A stretch of DNA of 64,000 nucleotides from Phenylobacterium sp. CCH9-H3 (GCF_001557235.1 NZ_LSJI01000118.1:1-64000), one strand, 5' to 3'. Shown: positions 9,193-19,950, numbered from the stretch's first letter. Made by a program: numbers and translations. The notes: generated by a model from the letters alone, not told the origin.

Positions 9193-9216
9193 GTCTTCCC
9201 GGAAGGCCGGGAAGAC
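9193..9216. repeat. Perfect 10-bp stem-loop
   Basis: GTCTTCCCGG (9193-9202), a four-base AAGG loop, then CCGGGAAGAC (9207-9216). It sits about 110 bases past the stop of the GMC oxidoreductase and just beyond the IS1380 fragment. There is no T-tract on either strand. It could be a weak terminator for the catabolic cluster or part of an IS end. Confidence 0.45.
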
Positions 9217-9325
9217 GTCAAGCGAGATGGGAAAGAGTAACTCCAGGGTTGAGGGGTCCGACGGCCCGCCCCTCCCGTCTCATCAATAGGTCAGCCAAGC
9301 CTCAGACACATCTCGGCTTACGGAG

Positions 9326-11083
9326 TTACGGCCCAGGATTGGAACGGTCACCAACGTCGAGGACAAGCGTGTATCGTGTATCTGTCTTCATCGTTCTTAA
9401 TATCTCTCTTGCCGCCATCGCCTTCCCGAGGATCATGTCCGAAGCCTTTTCAGCGATCATCATCGTCGGTGCGTTGGTGTTGCCTGAAACGAGGCGCGGC
9501 ATGACCGAGGCGTCTACGACGCGCAGCGCCTCAACGCCTCGCACCCGGAGCTGCGAATCTACCACAGCCATAGGCCCGCGGCCCATCATGCAGGTGCCGA
9601 CCGGGTGGTAGATGGTGGTGCCGCCCATGCGAGCATAAGTCAGCAACATTTCGTCAGTCTCGAATCCTAGCCCGGGGTTCATCTCGTGGTCGATGTAGCG
9701 AGCGAGAGCCGGTTGGCTCGCTATCTTGCGTCCCCACTTAAGGCCCGCAATCGCGACCTCTTGGTCGAGCGGATCGGCCAAATAGTTGGGCGCGATAGCT
9801 GGGTAAACGCTGGAGTCGGCCGACTTGATGCGGATCGTGCCACGGCTTTCAGGGCGCAGTTGGCAGGGAGCGATGGTGAGGCCTGGCTCACCTTCAAGTT
9901 CCATCTTCTGCTGGGTGGCGAGCTTTTCTGCGTCCATGGTGGCCGGCAAGATATGGAACTGGATGTCAGGTGTAGAGAGATCGGGCCGCGATTTGACGAA
10001 GGCGGCGATATGCGCGGCCGACAGCGTGAGAAGCCCCCGCCTCAAGAAGGCGTACTTCAGGGCCTCCCCCACGAGTCGCCGACCTTTAGACATCTCATTG
10101 ACGGAGAGGACCCCCTTCTTCAACCGGTAACGCAGGCCGACCACGTAGTGATCCTGCAGGTTTTCGCCTACGCCCGGCACGTCCGCCACCACGGGAATTC
10201 CGTGCTCTTGCAGAAGGGCCGCAGGACCGACGCCAGAAAGCTGTAGGAGTTGGGGCGAATTGACCGCGCCGCCGGCCAGGATCACCTCGGCATTGGCTGT
10301 CGCCGTCCGTCGCATACCGTTCTGGGTGAACTCGACGCCGACCGCGCGCTTCTCCCGGAAGAGGACCCGGGTGGCGAGGGAACCGGTTTCAACGACAAGG
10401 TTCGATCGCTTCAGAACCGGATGTAGATATGCGACCGCGGCGGACCAGCGCCGGCCGTTCTTCATTGTCACCTGGAACCAAGTCGCCCCTTCCTGCTGAG
10501 CGGCGTTCAGATCCTCTATACGCGGCAGGCCCGCCTGCACACATGCATCTATGACGGCGTCCGACACAGGATGGCCGTCGCGCATGTCGGAGACGTTTAG
10601 GGGGCCACCCGTGGCGTTCCAATCGTCCGCTCCGCGCTCCTGATGCTGCGAACGCAGAAAATACGGCTTCACATCATCATAGGACCAGCCTTCGCATCCG
10701 AGCTGCCGCCAGCCATCATAATCCTCCCGCTGGCCGCGAATGTAGAGCATCGCGTTGATTGAGGATGAGCCGCCCAACACCTTGCCACGCGGCCAGGCAT
10801 GCTGACGCCCGCCCGAGCCGGGATCGGGTTCGGTTTGGTAGAGCCAGTTGACCTTCGGATCCTTTAACGTCTGCGAGTAACCCACAGGGACATGGATCAT
10901 CACATTCGATAAGAATTGTGAGGGGTTATGCATCGGCCGGTCGTCGCCGCCTGCTTCCAATAGAAGCACGCGCGTCTTGCCGTCAGCGGTAAGACGATTG
11001 GCGAGGACGCATCCTGCCGATCCCGCACCCACGATAATGTAGTCCACCTGCAGGCTAATGGCACGAACTCCAACGCTTACCAA
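9326..11083 (-). CDS. GMC-family FAD oxidoreductase (choline dehydrogenase-like)
   Basis: A flavoenzyme of about 585 residues that oxidises a primary or secondary alcohol. The N-terminal FAD fold is DYIIVGAGSAGCVLANRL. The two GMC signatures are GKVLGGSSSINAMLYIRG and GGAVNSPQLLQLSG. The active-site His is expected in TIYHPVGTCMMG, and the C-terminal FAD segment is NTNAPTMMIAEKASD. The first dozen residues before QVDYIIVG are weak, so a slightly later start is possible. The last 30 residues, after DMILGKA, exceed the usual end of the family. It is the terminal gene of a low-GC cluster on the minus strand, where it may oxidise a side-chain or ring alcohol. Confidence 0.9.
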   Translation of the reverse strand: MVSVGVRAISLQVDYIIVGAGSAGCVLANRLTADGKTRVLLLEAGGDDRPMHNPSQFLSNVMIHVPVGYSQTLKDPKVNWLYQTEPDPGSGGRQHAWPRGKVLGGSSSINAMLYIRGQREDYDGWRQLGCEGWSYDDVKPYFLRSQHQERGADDWNATGGPLNVSDMRDGHPVSDAVIDACVQAGLPRIEDLNAAQQEGATWFQVTMKNGRRWSAAVAYLHPVLKRSNLVVETGSLATRVLFREKRAVGVEFTQNGMRRTATANAEVILAGGAVNSPQLLQLSGVGPAALLQEHGIPVVADVPGVGENLQDHYVVGLRYRLKKGVLSVNEMSKGRRLVGEALKYAFLRRGLLTLSAAHIAAFVKSRPDLSTPDIQFHILPATMDAEKLATQQKMELEGEPGLTIAPCQLRPESRGTIRIKSADSSVYPAIAPNYLADPLDQEVAIAGLKWGRKIASQPALARYIDHEMNPGLGFETDEMLLTYARMGGTTIYHPVGTCMMGRGPMAVVDSQLRVRGVEALRVVDASVMPRLVSGNTNAPTMMIAEKASDMILGKAMAAREILRTMKTDTRYTLVLDVGDRSNPGP

Positions 11084-11393
11084 ATATCAATATTGCACGA
11101 CCATAGTCGATAAGCCTTGAGCCGAGATGTACGAACAATAACGCCATCGTTTTAGAGGAAATATTGCTCTGGAATACCTGGCGGATATGGCCCTTCCCTT
11201 CTCGGAAAGCTACAGTATTGAAGAGTCCACCGCTGATGGTTGTGCGCTCGGGCAGCGAACGCCGAGTCCTAAAGGGATTTTCTTTCACTATCAGCATTCG
11301 TGTCATTCGGTCGCCCGCCTCTTTTCGTCTTAGATCGCCGTTGGGAACCAGCGGACCTGAATCGGTGGTCCGCCTTGCCTGATTGGGAACGCC
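11084..11393. other. AT-richer intergenic spacer in catabolic cluster
   Basis: This gap separates the SDR gene from the downstream GMC gene on the same strand. I see no convincing gene: a minus-strand frame at 11055-11306 has no recognisable motif and poor coding character. Its size suggests that the GMC gene has its own promoter, or that a gene was lost here. AT-rich stretches around 11085-11100 and 11150-11165 could hold promoter elements, which I cannot define. Confidence 0.4.
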
Positions 11394-12293
11394 TCAACCG
11401 CCAATCGCATCCGGCTGTCTCGACTTGCTGATGAGGTCCTTGACGATTGGGCCGAGTTCGTTCGGGTCGAAACGCCGCTTCGGATTTATGGCCGGCCCGC
11501 GATGCCAGCGCTCGAAGACTGTCAGCCGCCCCCCCGTGGATTCGAAGACCTGGCCCGTCACGTCCTTCGACTCGCTGCTCCCGAGCCAGACGACGATCGG
11601 TGCGATATTGGCAGGATCACGGGGGTTCCACTCACCCGCAGGCACCTCGACGCCGTAACCAAGATCTTCCGTCATCCGGGTAAGCGCCCCCGGCGAGATC
11701 GCGTTCACCGTGACCCCGTAGCGCGCGAGCTCCATCGCCGCGGTAATCGTAAAGGCGGCGATGCCCGCCTTGGCCGCGCCATAGTTGCATTGCCCCTGAT
11801 TGCCCAGTAACCCGGAAACAGAAGTAGTATTGATGATCCGAGCGTCGACTGGATTGCCTTCCTTGGCGCGCGCCCGCCAATAATCAGCGGCGTGGCGAGC
11901 TGGACAAAAAGTGCCGCGAAGATGAACCTTGATGACCGCATCCCATTCGTCGATCGCCATGTTGGCCAGCATGCGATCGCGCAAAATGCCAGCGTTGCTC
12001 ACGAGAACATCGAGGCTGCCAAAAGTCGCGGTCGCCTGATCGATCATCCGTTTGGCGCCCTCCCAATCTGATACGTCGTCGCCATTGGCGACCGCCTCTC
12101 CTCCCATCGCCCTGATTTCCGCCACCACGGCTTCAGCGGGTTCGCTCGATCTGCCCTCCCCCGTCCGCTCGCTACCGAGATCATTCACCACAATCCTGGC
12201 GCCTTGGCGCGCAAACTCTAGGCAGTGCTCCCGCCCTATACCCCTCGCCCCACCCGTCACAATGACGACGCGCCCCTCGCACAATCCAGCCAT
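11394..12293 (-). CDS. SDR-family dehydrogenase, MFE-2/FabG-like
   Basis: A 299-residue short-chain dehydrogenase with the NAD-binding motif VTGGARGIGREH, the NAG motif (VSNAGILRD) and catalytic Ser and Tyr-x-x-x-Lys in NTTSVSG...YGAAKAG. The insertion after VVNDLGSE is typical of the 3-hydroxyacyl-CoA dehydrogenase unit of peroxisomal MFE-2-type enzymes. It extends about 50 residues beyond a minimal SDR but lacks a hydratase or SCP2 domain. It lies 24 bases downstream of an acyl-CoA ligase. The likely role is oxidation of a 3-hydroxyacyl-CoA intermediate. Base composition is lower in GC than in the core genes nearby. Confidence 0.88.
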   Translation of the reverse strand: MAGLCEGRVVIVTGGARGIGREHCLEFARQGARIVVNDLGSERTGEGRSSEPAEAVVAEIRAMGGEAVANGDDVSDWEGAKRMIDQATATFGSLDVLVSNAGILRDRMLANMAIDEWDAVIKVHLRGTFCPARHAADYWRARAKEGNPVDARIINTTSVSGLLGNQGQCNYGAAKAGIAAFTITAAMELARYGVTVNAISPGALTRMTEDLGYGVEVPAGEWNPRDPANIAPIVVWLGSSESKDVTGQVFESTGGRLTVFERWHRGPAINPKRRFDPNELGPIVKDLISKSRQPDAIGG

Positions 12294-12317
12294 TCCCAGA
12301 TCCTTGTTTCGTTGGAT

Positions 12318-13883
12318 TTAGATCTTCTTCTCGCCCTGCCAGTATCTATCGCGGACCGTTCGTCGCACGATCTTGCCGGTCTCAAGCCGCGGAAGATCAT
12401 CGGCGAAATCGACGGTGCGCGGGCGTTTGTAAGTGGCGAGGCGCGCCGCCGCGAAGACCAGTATTTCCTGGGCAAGCGCCTCGTTGGGTTCGTATCCTTG
12501 GTTGAGTTGGACCACGGCCTTGACTTCTTCGCCCCAGTCCGGGTTAGGCACGCCCACCGTCGCCACATCCTTGACCGCCGGGTGTTGGAGGACCTCCTGA
12601 TCGATTTCCGATGGATAGATATTCACTCCGCCAGAGATGATTACCTCGGCGCTGCGACCGGTCAGAAAGAGAAATCCATCCTCGTCCACGTAGCCCAGAT
12701 CGCCCATCGTGTAGAACGCTCCACGGTAGACGCCTGCAGTCTTCTCCGGAGCTTTGAAGTACTCGAACCTCCCGGTCGCAGGCGCCTCGAAATAGACGGT
12801 TCCAACATCGCCCTGCGGCAATTCCTTACCATTCTCATCCTGAATCTGCATGACGACCCCCGCAGTGGGCCTGCCTACAGAGCCAGGTTTGTTCAGCCAC
12901 TCGGCCGGCTCGATGAACACCCCGCCGCCTTCGGTTGCGCCATAGTATTCGAAAACAACGGGCCCTAGCCATTCGAGCGCCGCCTGCTTCACATGCACCG
13001 GACATGGAGCCGCGCCGTGAAGCACCCAGCGCAGTGATGAAACATCATATTTCGAGCGGATGTCGGGGGTGAGGTGGAGGAGCCGATTGAGCATCGTCGG
13101 CACGATGTGGGTATGGGTGATGCGATGCTGATCGACTAAACGGAGCATTGCCTCCGCATCCCATTTGTCCATCAGTAACGTGTGAACCCCCGCGGAGAGC
13201 GGGAGCAGGAGATTCAGGCTCAGAGGTGCGGCGTGATAGAGCGGTCCGGTCACCACCGAAACGTCGTCTGCGCCATTGAACTGCGCCGTCTCGACCATTT
13301 TTGCAAAAAGAGAGGAAGCTGGTGGCGCGCTGCCCCGATAGACTCCCTTAGGATGCCCCGTCGTGCCCGAAGTGTAGAGCATCTGACTGCCCAGAAGGGG
13401 ATTTGGAACATTCTCGCCGGATTCGCGCGCCATCAACGTGTCGTATGACGCGAAACCCTTGATCGGCCCGCCCACCGCGAGCTTGACGTGCAGACCAGAC
13501 GTTGCGGAGGCCGCTTGGATCGAGGCTGCCGCGAGCCGTGCGTCAGCGACGAAGGCCTTTGCCTCGCAGTTCTCGACGATATACGCGACTTCGTCAGCAG
13601 TAAGGTGCCAGTTGACCGGCGTTAGTCGGAACCCGGCGCGTTGGCAGGCGATGACCGTTTCGACGAATTCGGGTCGGTTAGCGCAGAGAAGCGCCACCCC
13701 ATCGCCAGGCACCAAGCCGGCGCCCCGCAGCAACTCGGCGAGACGATTGGCCTGAGCGTTCAACTCCGAAAATGTGCGGTCGCCTCTTTCGGACGAAATC
13801 GCAAGGCGGTCTGGTGCGCGCGCGGCGTGCCAGGCGACAACCATGCCTTTGGCCGCAGCGTCCTCGAACGACATCCTAAGCAT
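12318..13883 (-). CDS. AMP-dependent acyl-CoA synthetase/ligase
   Basis: A 521-residue ANL-superfamily enzyme that activates a carboxylic acid to its CoA thioester through an acyl-adenylate. The phosphate loop is LYTSGTTGHPKGV, the A5 motif is YYGATEGGG, the A7 region is MGDLGYVDEDGFLFLTGR, and the catalytic lysine is near the C-terminus in ETGKIVRR. It belongs to the same subfamily as the ligase at 44631 (shared P-V-N-W-H-L-T-A-D-E block), so the two are paralogs. It is flanked by DUF35/thiolase genes upstream and an SDR downstream on the same strand. The acid substrate is unknown. Confidence 0.92.
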   Translation of the reverse strand: MLRMSFEDAAAKGMVVAWHAARAPDRLAISSERGDRTFSELNAQANRLAELLRGAGLVPGDGVALLCANRPEFVETVIACQRAGFRLTPVNWHLTADEVAYIVENCEAKAFVADARLAAASIQAASATSGLHVKLAVGGPIKGFASYDTLMARESGENVPNPLLGSQMLYTSGTTGHPKGVYRGSAPPASSLFAKMVETAQFNGADDVSVVTGPLYHAAPLSLNLLLPLSAGVHTLLMDKWDAEAMLRLVDQHRITHTHIVPTMLNRLLHLTPDIRSKYDVSSLRWVLHGAAPCPVHVKQAALEWLGPVVFEYYGATEGGGVFIEPAEWLNKPGSVGRPTAGVVMQIQDENGKELPQGDVGTVYFEAPATGRFEYFKAPEKTAGVYRGAFYTMGDLGYVDEDGFLFLTGRSAEVIISGGVNIYPSEIDQEVLQHPAVKDVATVGVPNPDWGEEVKAVVQLNQGYEPNEALAQEILVFAAARLATYKRPRTVDFADDLPRLETGKIVRRTVRDRYWQGEKKI

Positions 13884-13997
13884 GGGTCACACCGTTTAGC
13901 CTCAAGCCGAGCAGCGGCTTATTGGATTGGGGAGCGATCTGAGATGGTCGCGCCATAACCGATCGAGGCTGAAGGCGCTTTCGATTCGGCGAGGCGG

Positions 13998-14390
13998 TCA
14001 TAGAGGGGTGAACATCGGAATCGCGCAGCCGTCTTCGGCCTCGACAAAATGAACACGGACCCTTTGCCCGATACAAAGCGCCCTGGCATCGCAGTCAACG
14101 ATGTTGGTCAGCATCGTAACGCCCTCATTCAGAGTCACGTAGGCGATGATGTATGGTGGGTCCGCCTGGCGTGTGACGGAGAAACTATAGATTTGACCGA
14201 GGCCCGATGTTTCCTTGAGTTCGGTATCAGTTGAGTAGCAAATTGGGCATATCGAGCGTGGGTAGTAATGGTTTTCGCCGCAGGCATTGCAAGACCCGAC
14301 CATGAGCCTGCCTTGTCCCGCCGCCTCCCAGAATAACCTATTCTCGACGTTCGTGACGACGCGGTGCTTGATTTTGTTCAGATTGCTCAT
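13998..14390 (-). CDS. DUF35 OB-fold, zinc-ribbon protein (acyl-CoA associated)
   Basis: A 130-residue protein with a rubredoxin-like zinc ribbon (Cys34, Cys37, Cys48, Cys51 in CNACGENHYYPRSICPIC) followed by an OB fold (IYSFSVTRQ...IIAYVTLNEGV). DUF35 proteins bind CoA-type ligands and pair with thiolase-fold partners. In actinobacterial steroid side-chain degradation, the DUF35 domain of ChsH2 forms the Ltp2 aldolase complex. Here the gene starts inside the last four bases of a thiolase-fold gene (overlap 14387-14390), so the two are translationally coupled and probably form a complex. The 114-base gap downstream (13884-13997) holds no gene. Confidence 0.88.
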   Translation of the reverse strand: MSNLNKIKHRVVTNVENRLFWEAAGQGRLMVGSCNACGENHYYPRSICPICYSTDTELKETSGLGQIYSFSVTRQADPPYIIAYVTLNEGVTMLTNIVDCDARALCIGQRVRVHFVEAEDGCAIPMFTPL

Positions 14391-15562
14391 GCGTCTTGGT
14401 GTCCGAGAATAAGGGTCGCGCTTCCCATGCGGGAGCCAAGAAGCCCTCCGGTGCCGTGCGCCAGGGCGATGTCACAGTCGGGCACCTGGACGCGAGGATG
14501 GGCCACGCCCCGTACCTGACGAACCGCTTCGATGACTTTTGTCATGCCGCCACGGTTGCCCGGGTGGTTGTTGCATAGCCCACCACCGTCGGTGTTGAAC
14601 GGCAAGCGCCCAACTCCGGAAATGAGGTTGCCGTCGGAGACGAACCGCCCCCCCGCTCCTTTTTCGCAGAATCCGAGATCCTCAATGGTCTCGAGCACCG
14701 TGATCGTGAACGAGTCGTAGATTGATGCGTATTTGATGTCCTTCGCCGTCACGCCCGCCTCTTCGAAGGCCTTCGGCCCCGACCAGCGCGCGCCAGAAAA
14801 CGTCAGATCGACCCGTCCCGCTGAGAGATGCTTGGGCGCCTCGCCAGCGCCCAGAACCTTGACCAGAGGGCGTCGCAACCCTTTGGCTACGGCTTCGCTG
14901 ACGACGACCAAGCCTCCCCCGCCGTCGGTAATCACGCAGCAATCGAGCCGATGAAGCGGATCCGCGATCATCGGAGAGGCCAAGACTTCATCGACCGTCA
15001 CTATGTTTCGCAGCCTGGCGTTCTCATTATACTGAGCATGATGGGAGGCTGCGACCTTGATCCAGGCCAGCTGCTCGGACGTTGTTCCGAACTCGTGCAT
15101 GTGGCGCTTGGCGCACATCGCATACATGTTGGCCACGTTTGCGCCGAACGGCGCCTCGAACGGAAAATCCGGCGCTTCGGTGTTGTGAAACCTGCCCGAC
15201 TTGCCCTCTTTTGCGTCCGCTAAGGGGCGGCCCGCTAGCGTGATGAGCGCGATGTTGCAGTGACCGGCCGCGATCGCCTGCGCCGCATGATTGACATGGA
15301 CCAGATAGGAGGACCCGCCGGTTTCGGTGCTATCCATGTGCCGTACGTTCTGCAGGCCGAGGTACTCGATCATGTTGAGCGGACCCAGGCCAGGCGCATC
15401 GCCGGCGCAGAAGTACGCGTCCACATCACCCATGCTCAGCCCGGCGTCAGCGAGCGCTGCCTTCGCAATTTCGGCATGAAGTTGCGCGAGCGTCTTGTTC
15501 GCCGCCCCCCTGCAGGGATGCTCATAGATTCCTGCGACAAAGGCTTTGCCTCGAATGCTCAC
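14387..15562 (-). CDS. Thiolase-fold protein lacking the nucleophilic Cys (SCPx/Ltp-like)
   Basis: A 391-residue member of the thiolase superfamily, lipid-transfer-protein branch. At the position where thiolases carry the acyl-accepting Cys, the sequence reads ETGGSSYLVHV (residues 80-90) with no Cys. The late motifs are GLCNNHPGNRGGM and AHGTGGLLGSRMGSATLILG rather than the N-x-x-G-G-x-x-x-x-G-H-P-x-G-A and C-x-G-x-G thiolase motifs. This pattern argues against ordinary Claisen chemistry and fits Ltp2-type retro-aldolases, which work with a DUF35 partner such as the one encoded immediately downstream. It is first gene of the cluster. The aldolase role is inference. Confidence 0.82.
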   Translation of the reverse strand: MSIRGKAFVAGIYEHPCRGAANKTLAQLHAEIAKAALADAGLSMGDVDAYFCAGDAPGLGPLNMIEYLGLQNVRHMDSTETGGSSYLVHVNHAAQAIAAGHCNIALITLAGRPLADAKEGKSGRFHNTEAPDFPFEAPFGANVANMYAMCAKRHMHEFGTTSEQLAWIKVAASHHAQYNENARLRNIVTVDEVLASPMIADPLHRLDCCVITDGGGGLVVVSEAVAKGLRRPLVKVLGAGEAPKHLSAGRVDLTFSGARWSGPKAFEEAGVTAKDIKYASIYDSFTITVLETIEDLGFCEKGAGGRFVSDGNLISGVGRLPFNTDGGGLCNNHPGNRGGMTKVIEAVRQVRGVAHPRVQVPDCDIALAHGTGGLLGSRMGSATLILGHQDA

Positions 15563-15912
15563 GTCCCGCCCCTAACTCAGTCGGCCCCTGAGGCCACGTC
15601 ACGGCGAAGGGACTGCCTTCGACCCACGATTTTCGGTTCTTGGCTAACCCATCGCTAGGCTGACCGGGTTCCATTAACGGCGAATCTGGCCGCCCGTCGG
15701 GGCGATCCTTATCTCCCATATAGGAGGAAGACAAAAACACATATATGTCAGACTAGGTCAAGGCTTCGGACTGCGACCCGAATCGCTCTGGTGGTCGCCA
15801 AGGCGTAGGCGCCGCCCCGATCACCGTGGGCCGCGCGGGCATGGGAGAGCCGCGCCGGCGGACCACGCGCAGTAGGGGGTCGCTGCTGACGGGCAGCATC
15901 AGGGGTAGGGCA
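15563..15912. other. Island edge: upstream region of thiolase gene up to atpD break
   Basis: No gene is recognisable between the thiolase start and the atpD stub. The part nearest the thiolase (15563-15770) is AT-richer and contains ACACATATATGTC and CTCCCATATAGGAG near 15713-15746, which may include the promoter of the catabolic cluster. The part at 15770-15912 is GC-rich, has no coding signature and continues the atpD frame as non-homologous sequence. The lower- to high-GC change suggests a junction. Confidence 0.45.
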
Positions 15913-15957
15913 GGGCGGCTTGCGGGCGGGCTTCTTGGCGGTGACGGCTTCGGACAT
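15913..15957 (-). pseudogene. atpD: 5' stub of atpD (F1 beta subunit)
   Basis: Thirteen bases after the atpG stop, an ATG at 15957 with an upstream AGAGAGA opens MSEAVTAKKPARKPP. Caulobacteraceae AtpD proteins begin with an Ala/Lys/Pro-rich extension before the conserved G-x-x-x-Q-V-I-G-x-V-V-D-V core, and atpD normally follows atpG. Here the frame runs into unrelated Arg/Pro-rich sequence and stops at 15748, with none of the beta-subunit core. The identification rests on position and composition, not on alignment. Confidence 0.5.
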
Positions 15958-15970
15958 GTCTGGGTTCTCT

Positions 15971-16843
15971 CTAGATCGCTTCGGCGCCGGAGATGATCTC
16001 GATCAGCTCCTTGGTGATCTGCGCCTGGCGGGCTCGGTTCATCTGCAGGGTCAGGCTGGCGATCATGTCGCCGGCGTTGCGGGTGGCGTTGTCCATCGCC
16101 GTCATCTGGGCGGCGAAGAAACCAGCCTGGTTCTCCAGCATGGCGGAGAAGATCTGGGTCGTGATGTTGCGCGGCAGCAGCTCGGCCAGGATCGTCTCCT
16201 CGTCGGGCTCGTACTCATACGAGGCGCCCTTGAGGTCGATCGGCGTCGATCCAGCCGCCACCTCGGCGGGGATCAGCTGCTTGGCGGTCGGGGTCTGGGT
16301 CACCACCGACTGGAACTTCGAGAAGAACAGCGTGACCACGTCGATCTCGCCGGCGGCGAACATCGACTGGATCTTGGCCGACACCTCTTCGGCCACGGCG
16401 AGCGAGGGGTTGCCCCCGACTTCGAAGGTGTCGACCAGACGCTGGGCGTGCAGGCGGCGAAGCTGGTCGCGGGCCTTGCGGCCCACGGTCATGATCTTCA
16501 CGTCCTTGCCCTCGGCCAGCAGGGCGTCGATGCGGACGCGCGCGGCGCGGACGATGGACGAGTTGAACCCGCCCGCCAGGCCGCGGTCCGACGTGGCGAT
16601 CACCACCAGGTGACGCTGGCTCGCGCCTGTGCCGACCAGCAGCTTCGGCGCGCCGTCGCCCGACACGCCCGCGGCCAGATTGGCGATCACCGCCGCCATG
16701 CGCTCGGCATAGGGGCGGGAATCCTGGGCGGCGTTCTGCGCGCGGCGCAGCTTCGCCGCCGCCACCATCTGCATCGCCTTCGTGATCTTCTGGGTGGATT
16801 TCACCGCAGAGATCCGATTGCGCATTTCCTTGACGCTGGCCAT
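15971..16843 (-). CDS. atpG: ATP synthase F1 subunit gamma
   Basis: The 290-residue central-stalk subunit that rotates inside the alpha3beta3 ring and couples proton flow to ATP synthesis at the inner membrane. The N-terminus [20 protein letters not shown] and the C-terminus [19 protein letters not shown] are the two conserved coiled-coil helices of the family, and the length is normal. It follows atpA after 30 bases. What should follow it, atpD and atpC, is missing: only a probable short atpD stub remains. Confidence 0.98.
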   Translation of the reverse strand: MASVKEMRNRISAVKSTQKITKAMQMVAAAKLRRAQNAAQDSRPYAERMAAVIANLAAGVSGDGAPKLLVGTGASQRHLVVIATSDRGLAGGFNSSIVRAARVRIDALLAEGKDVKIMTVGRKARDQLRRLHAQRLVDTFEVGGNPSLAVAEEVSAKIQSMFAAGEIDVVTLFFSKFQSVVTQTPTAKQLIPAEVAAGSTPIDLKGASYEYEPDEETILAELLPRNITTQIFSAMLENQAGFFAAQMTAMDNATRNAGDMIASLTLQMNRARQAQITKELIEIISGAEAI

Positions 16844-16873
16844 CGCCGGCTACCTGCTCCTGTCCGTCAGGTC

Positions 16874-18966
<2,093 letters not shown>

Positions 18967-19202
18967 TATTATCCGCCCGGGTCGCGTTTCACGTGCCGCA
19001 AACGGACCGATCCGCTGCGACTAAAGGCTTGAAAGCGCTTGAAAAAAGCACAGCGGTCCTGGGGCTCGAAATCGCCCCCGGCCCAAAGCCGCGCGCCTAC
19101 TAGCACGCGATGTTGTGCGTCGCAACGGAGGGAGAAGGGTTCCGCGACGGGAACCTTGCGCCTGTTTTGCCTGCGAAAATCGCGAGTGGGGGCATTCCGG
19201 CC
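18967..19202. other. atp operon leader / intergenic
   Basis: Together with the repeat and terminator that follow, this makes a gap of about 370 bases between atpH and the next minus-strand gene. No gene is visible. The atp promoter must lie here, and the A-rich patch around 19040-19047 is the least GC-rich part, but I cannot assign -35/-10 boxes with confidence. Confidence 0.4.
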
Positions 19203-19232
19203 AAAAAGAAGACCCGCCGGTTTCCCGGCAGG
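19203..19232 (-). repeat. Degenerate second copy of the downstream terminator
   Basis: AAAAAGAAGACCCGCCGG followed by TTTCCCGGCAGG repeats the functional terminator at 19261-19292 almost exactly, 57 bases away. One stem base is changed (GGCAGG for GGCGGG), which weakens the hairpin. The segment between contains a small CCTGCG/CGCAGG hairpin. This looks like a local duplication with one copy decaying. Confidence 0.6.
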
Positions 19233-19260
19233 CCCACCTGCGTTCGCAGGCAGACCTCGG

Positions 19261-19292
19261 AAAAAAAAGACCCGCCGGTTTCCCGGCGGGTC
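19261..19292 (-). terminator. Intrinsic terminator of the small secreted protein gene
   Basis: Read on the minus strand, GACCCGCCGG and CCGGCGGGTC form a perfect 10-bp stem around GAAA, followed directly by eight Ts (A8 at 19261-19268 on the plus strand). It lies 46 bases beyond the stop of the gene at 19339-19677. This is the clearest Rho-independent terminator in the window. Confidence 0.9.
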
Positions 19293-19338
19293 AGTGCGAC
19301 AGAAGCTCGGGTTGAGAGCTGCTGGGAGACTTGTGCGT

Positions 19339-19677
19339 CTATTGCTTGGCGAGCTGGGTGCCGCCGGCCTTGGCGATGGCCTTGGCGTTGCAGCTGGCCA
19401 GCTTGCCTTCGTCCAGGGTCTTGCGGCCTTCGAACGAGGCGACCACGCCAACCTTGTCGGCGATGGTCTTGCAGGTGGACGCGGCGAAGGTCTGCGAGGT
19501 CGGCGCCGCGGCGACGCAGGTGTCGCCTTCGCAGTTGAACATGGCGCCGCCGGCGATGAACTTGGTCTTCTCGGCGACCGGCGCGGCCAGCTTGGCGGTG
19601 ACGGCGTCACCGGCGAAAGCCGAACCGGCGGACAGGGTGACGAGGGCGGCGCAGGCCGCAAGGAGTTGGAGCTTCAT
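19339..19677 (-). CDS. Small secreted conserved protein with one Cys pair
   Basis: A 112-residue protein starting at the ATG at 19677 (MKLQLLAACAALVTLS), a clear Sec signal peptide cleaved after SAFA. A longer frame upstream is not signal-like. The mature part contains FNCEGDTC, a central ASTCKTIADKVG and SCNAKA, so four cysteines could form two disulfides in the periplasm. I recall similar small proteins in Caulobacter and relatives without known function. Monocistronic, with a strong terminator, which suggests abundant expression. Confidence 0.8.
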   Translation of the reverse strand: MKLQLLAACAALVTLSAGSAFAGDAVTAKLAAPVAEKTKFIAGGAMFNCEGDTCVAAAPTSQTFAASTCKTIADKVGVVASFEGRKTLDEGKLASCNAKAIAKAGGTQLAKQ

Positions 19678-19930
19678 TGAGCCCTCCAGCGTTCGGGGAG
19701 TTGTCGGCGTCAAGGATTTGAGTACCGGCCCGGTCCGCCGCGTTGGCCCGCCTCGGGTATCCCCTCCCTTGGCGCGCTTCGAACTGAGCAATGCTAAGAT
19801 AACGGTGTTAAGATCGGCGGTGCAACTGCTATTTGTTCGCATCAGGTATGCGAAAATGCAGACCCGCTAGGCGTCGACGCCATTCCTTCATGGAACCGTG
19901 ACTGGAGCGCCAAGGGAGTCCGTCACCAGT

Positions 19931-19950
19931 CCGGGGTTCGTAAACCCCGG
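19931..19950. promoter_or_regulatory. Stem-loop just upstream of PEP-CTERM gene
   Basis: CCGGGGTT-CGTA-AACCCCGG forms a perfect 8-bp stem with a four-base loop, ending 10 bases before the ATG at 19961 and occupying the space where a Shine-Dalgarno would be expected. It may be a translational control hairpin or an operator. No clear GGAG-type site accompanies the start. Confidence 0.5.

Noticed and set aside
11055..11306. Minus-strand frame of 83 codons in the island spacer
   Set aside because: It has no family resemblance, overlaps the GMC start, and its composition does not look coding.
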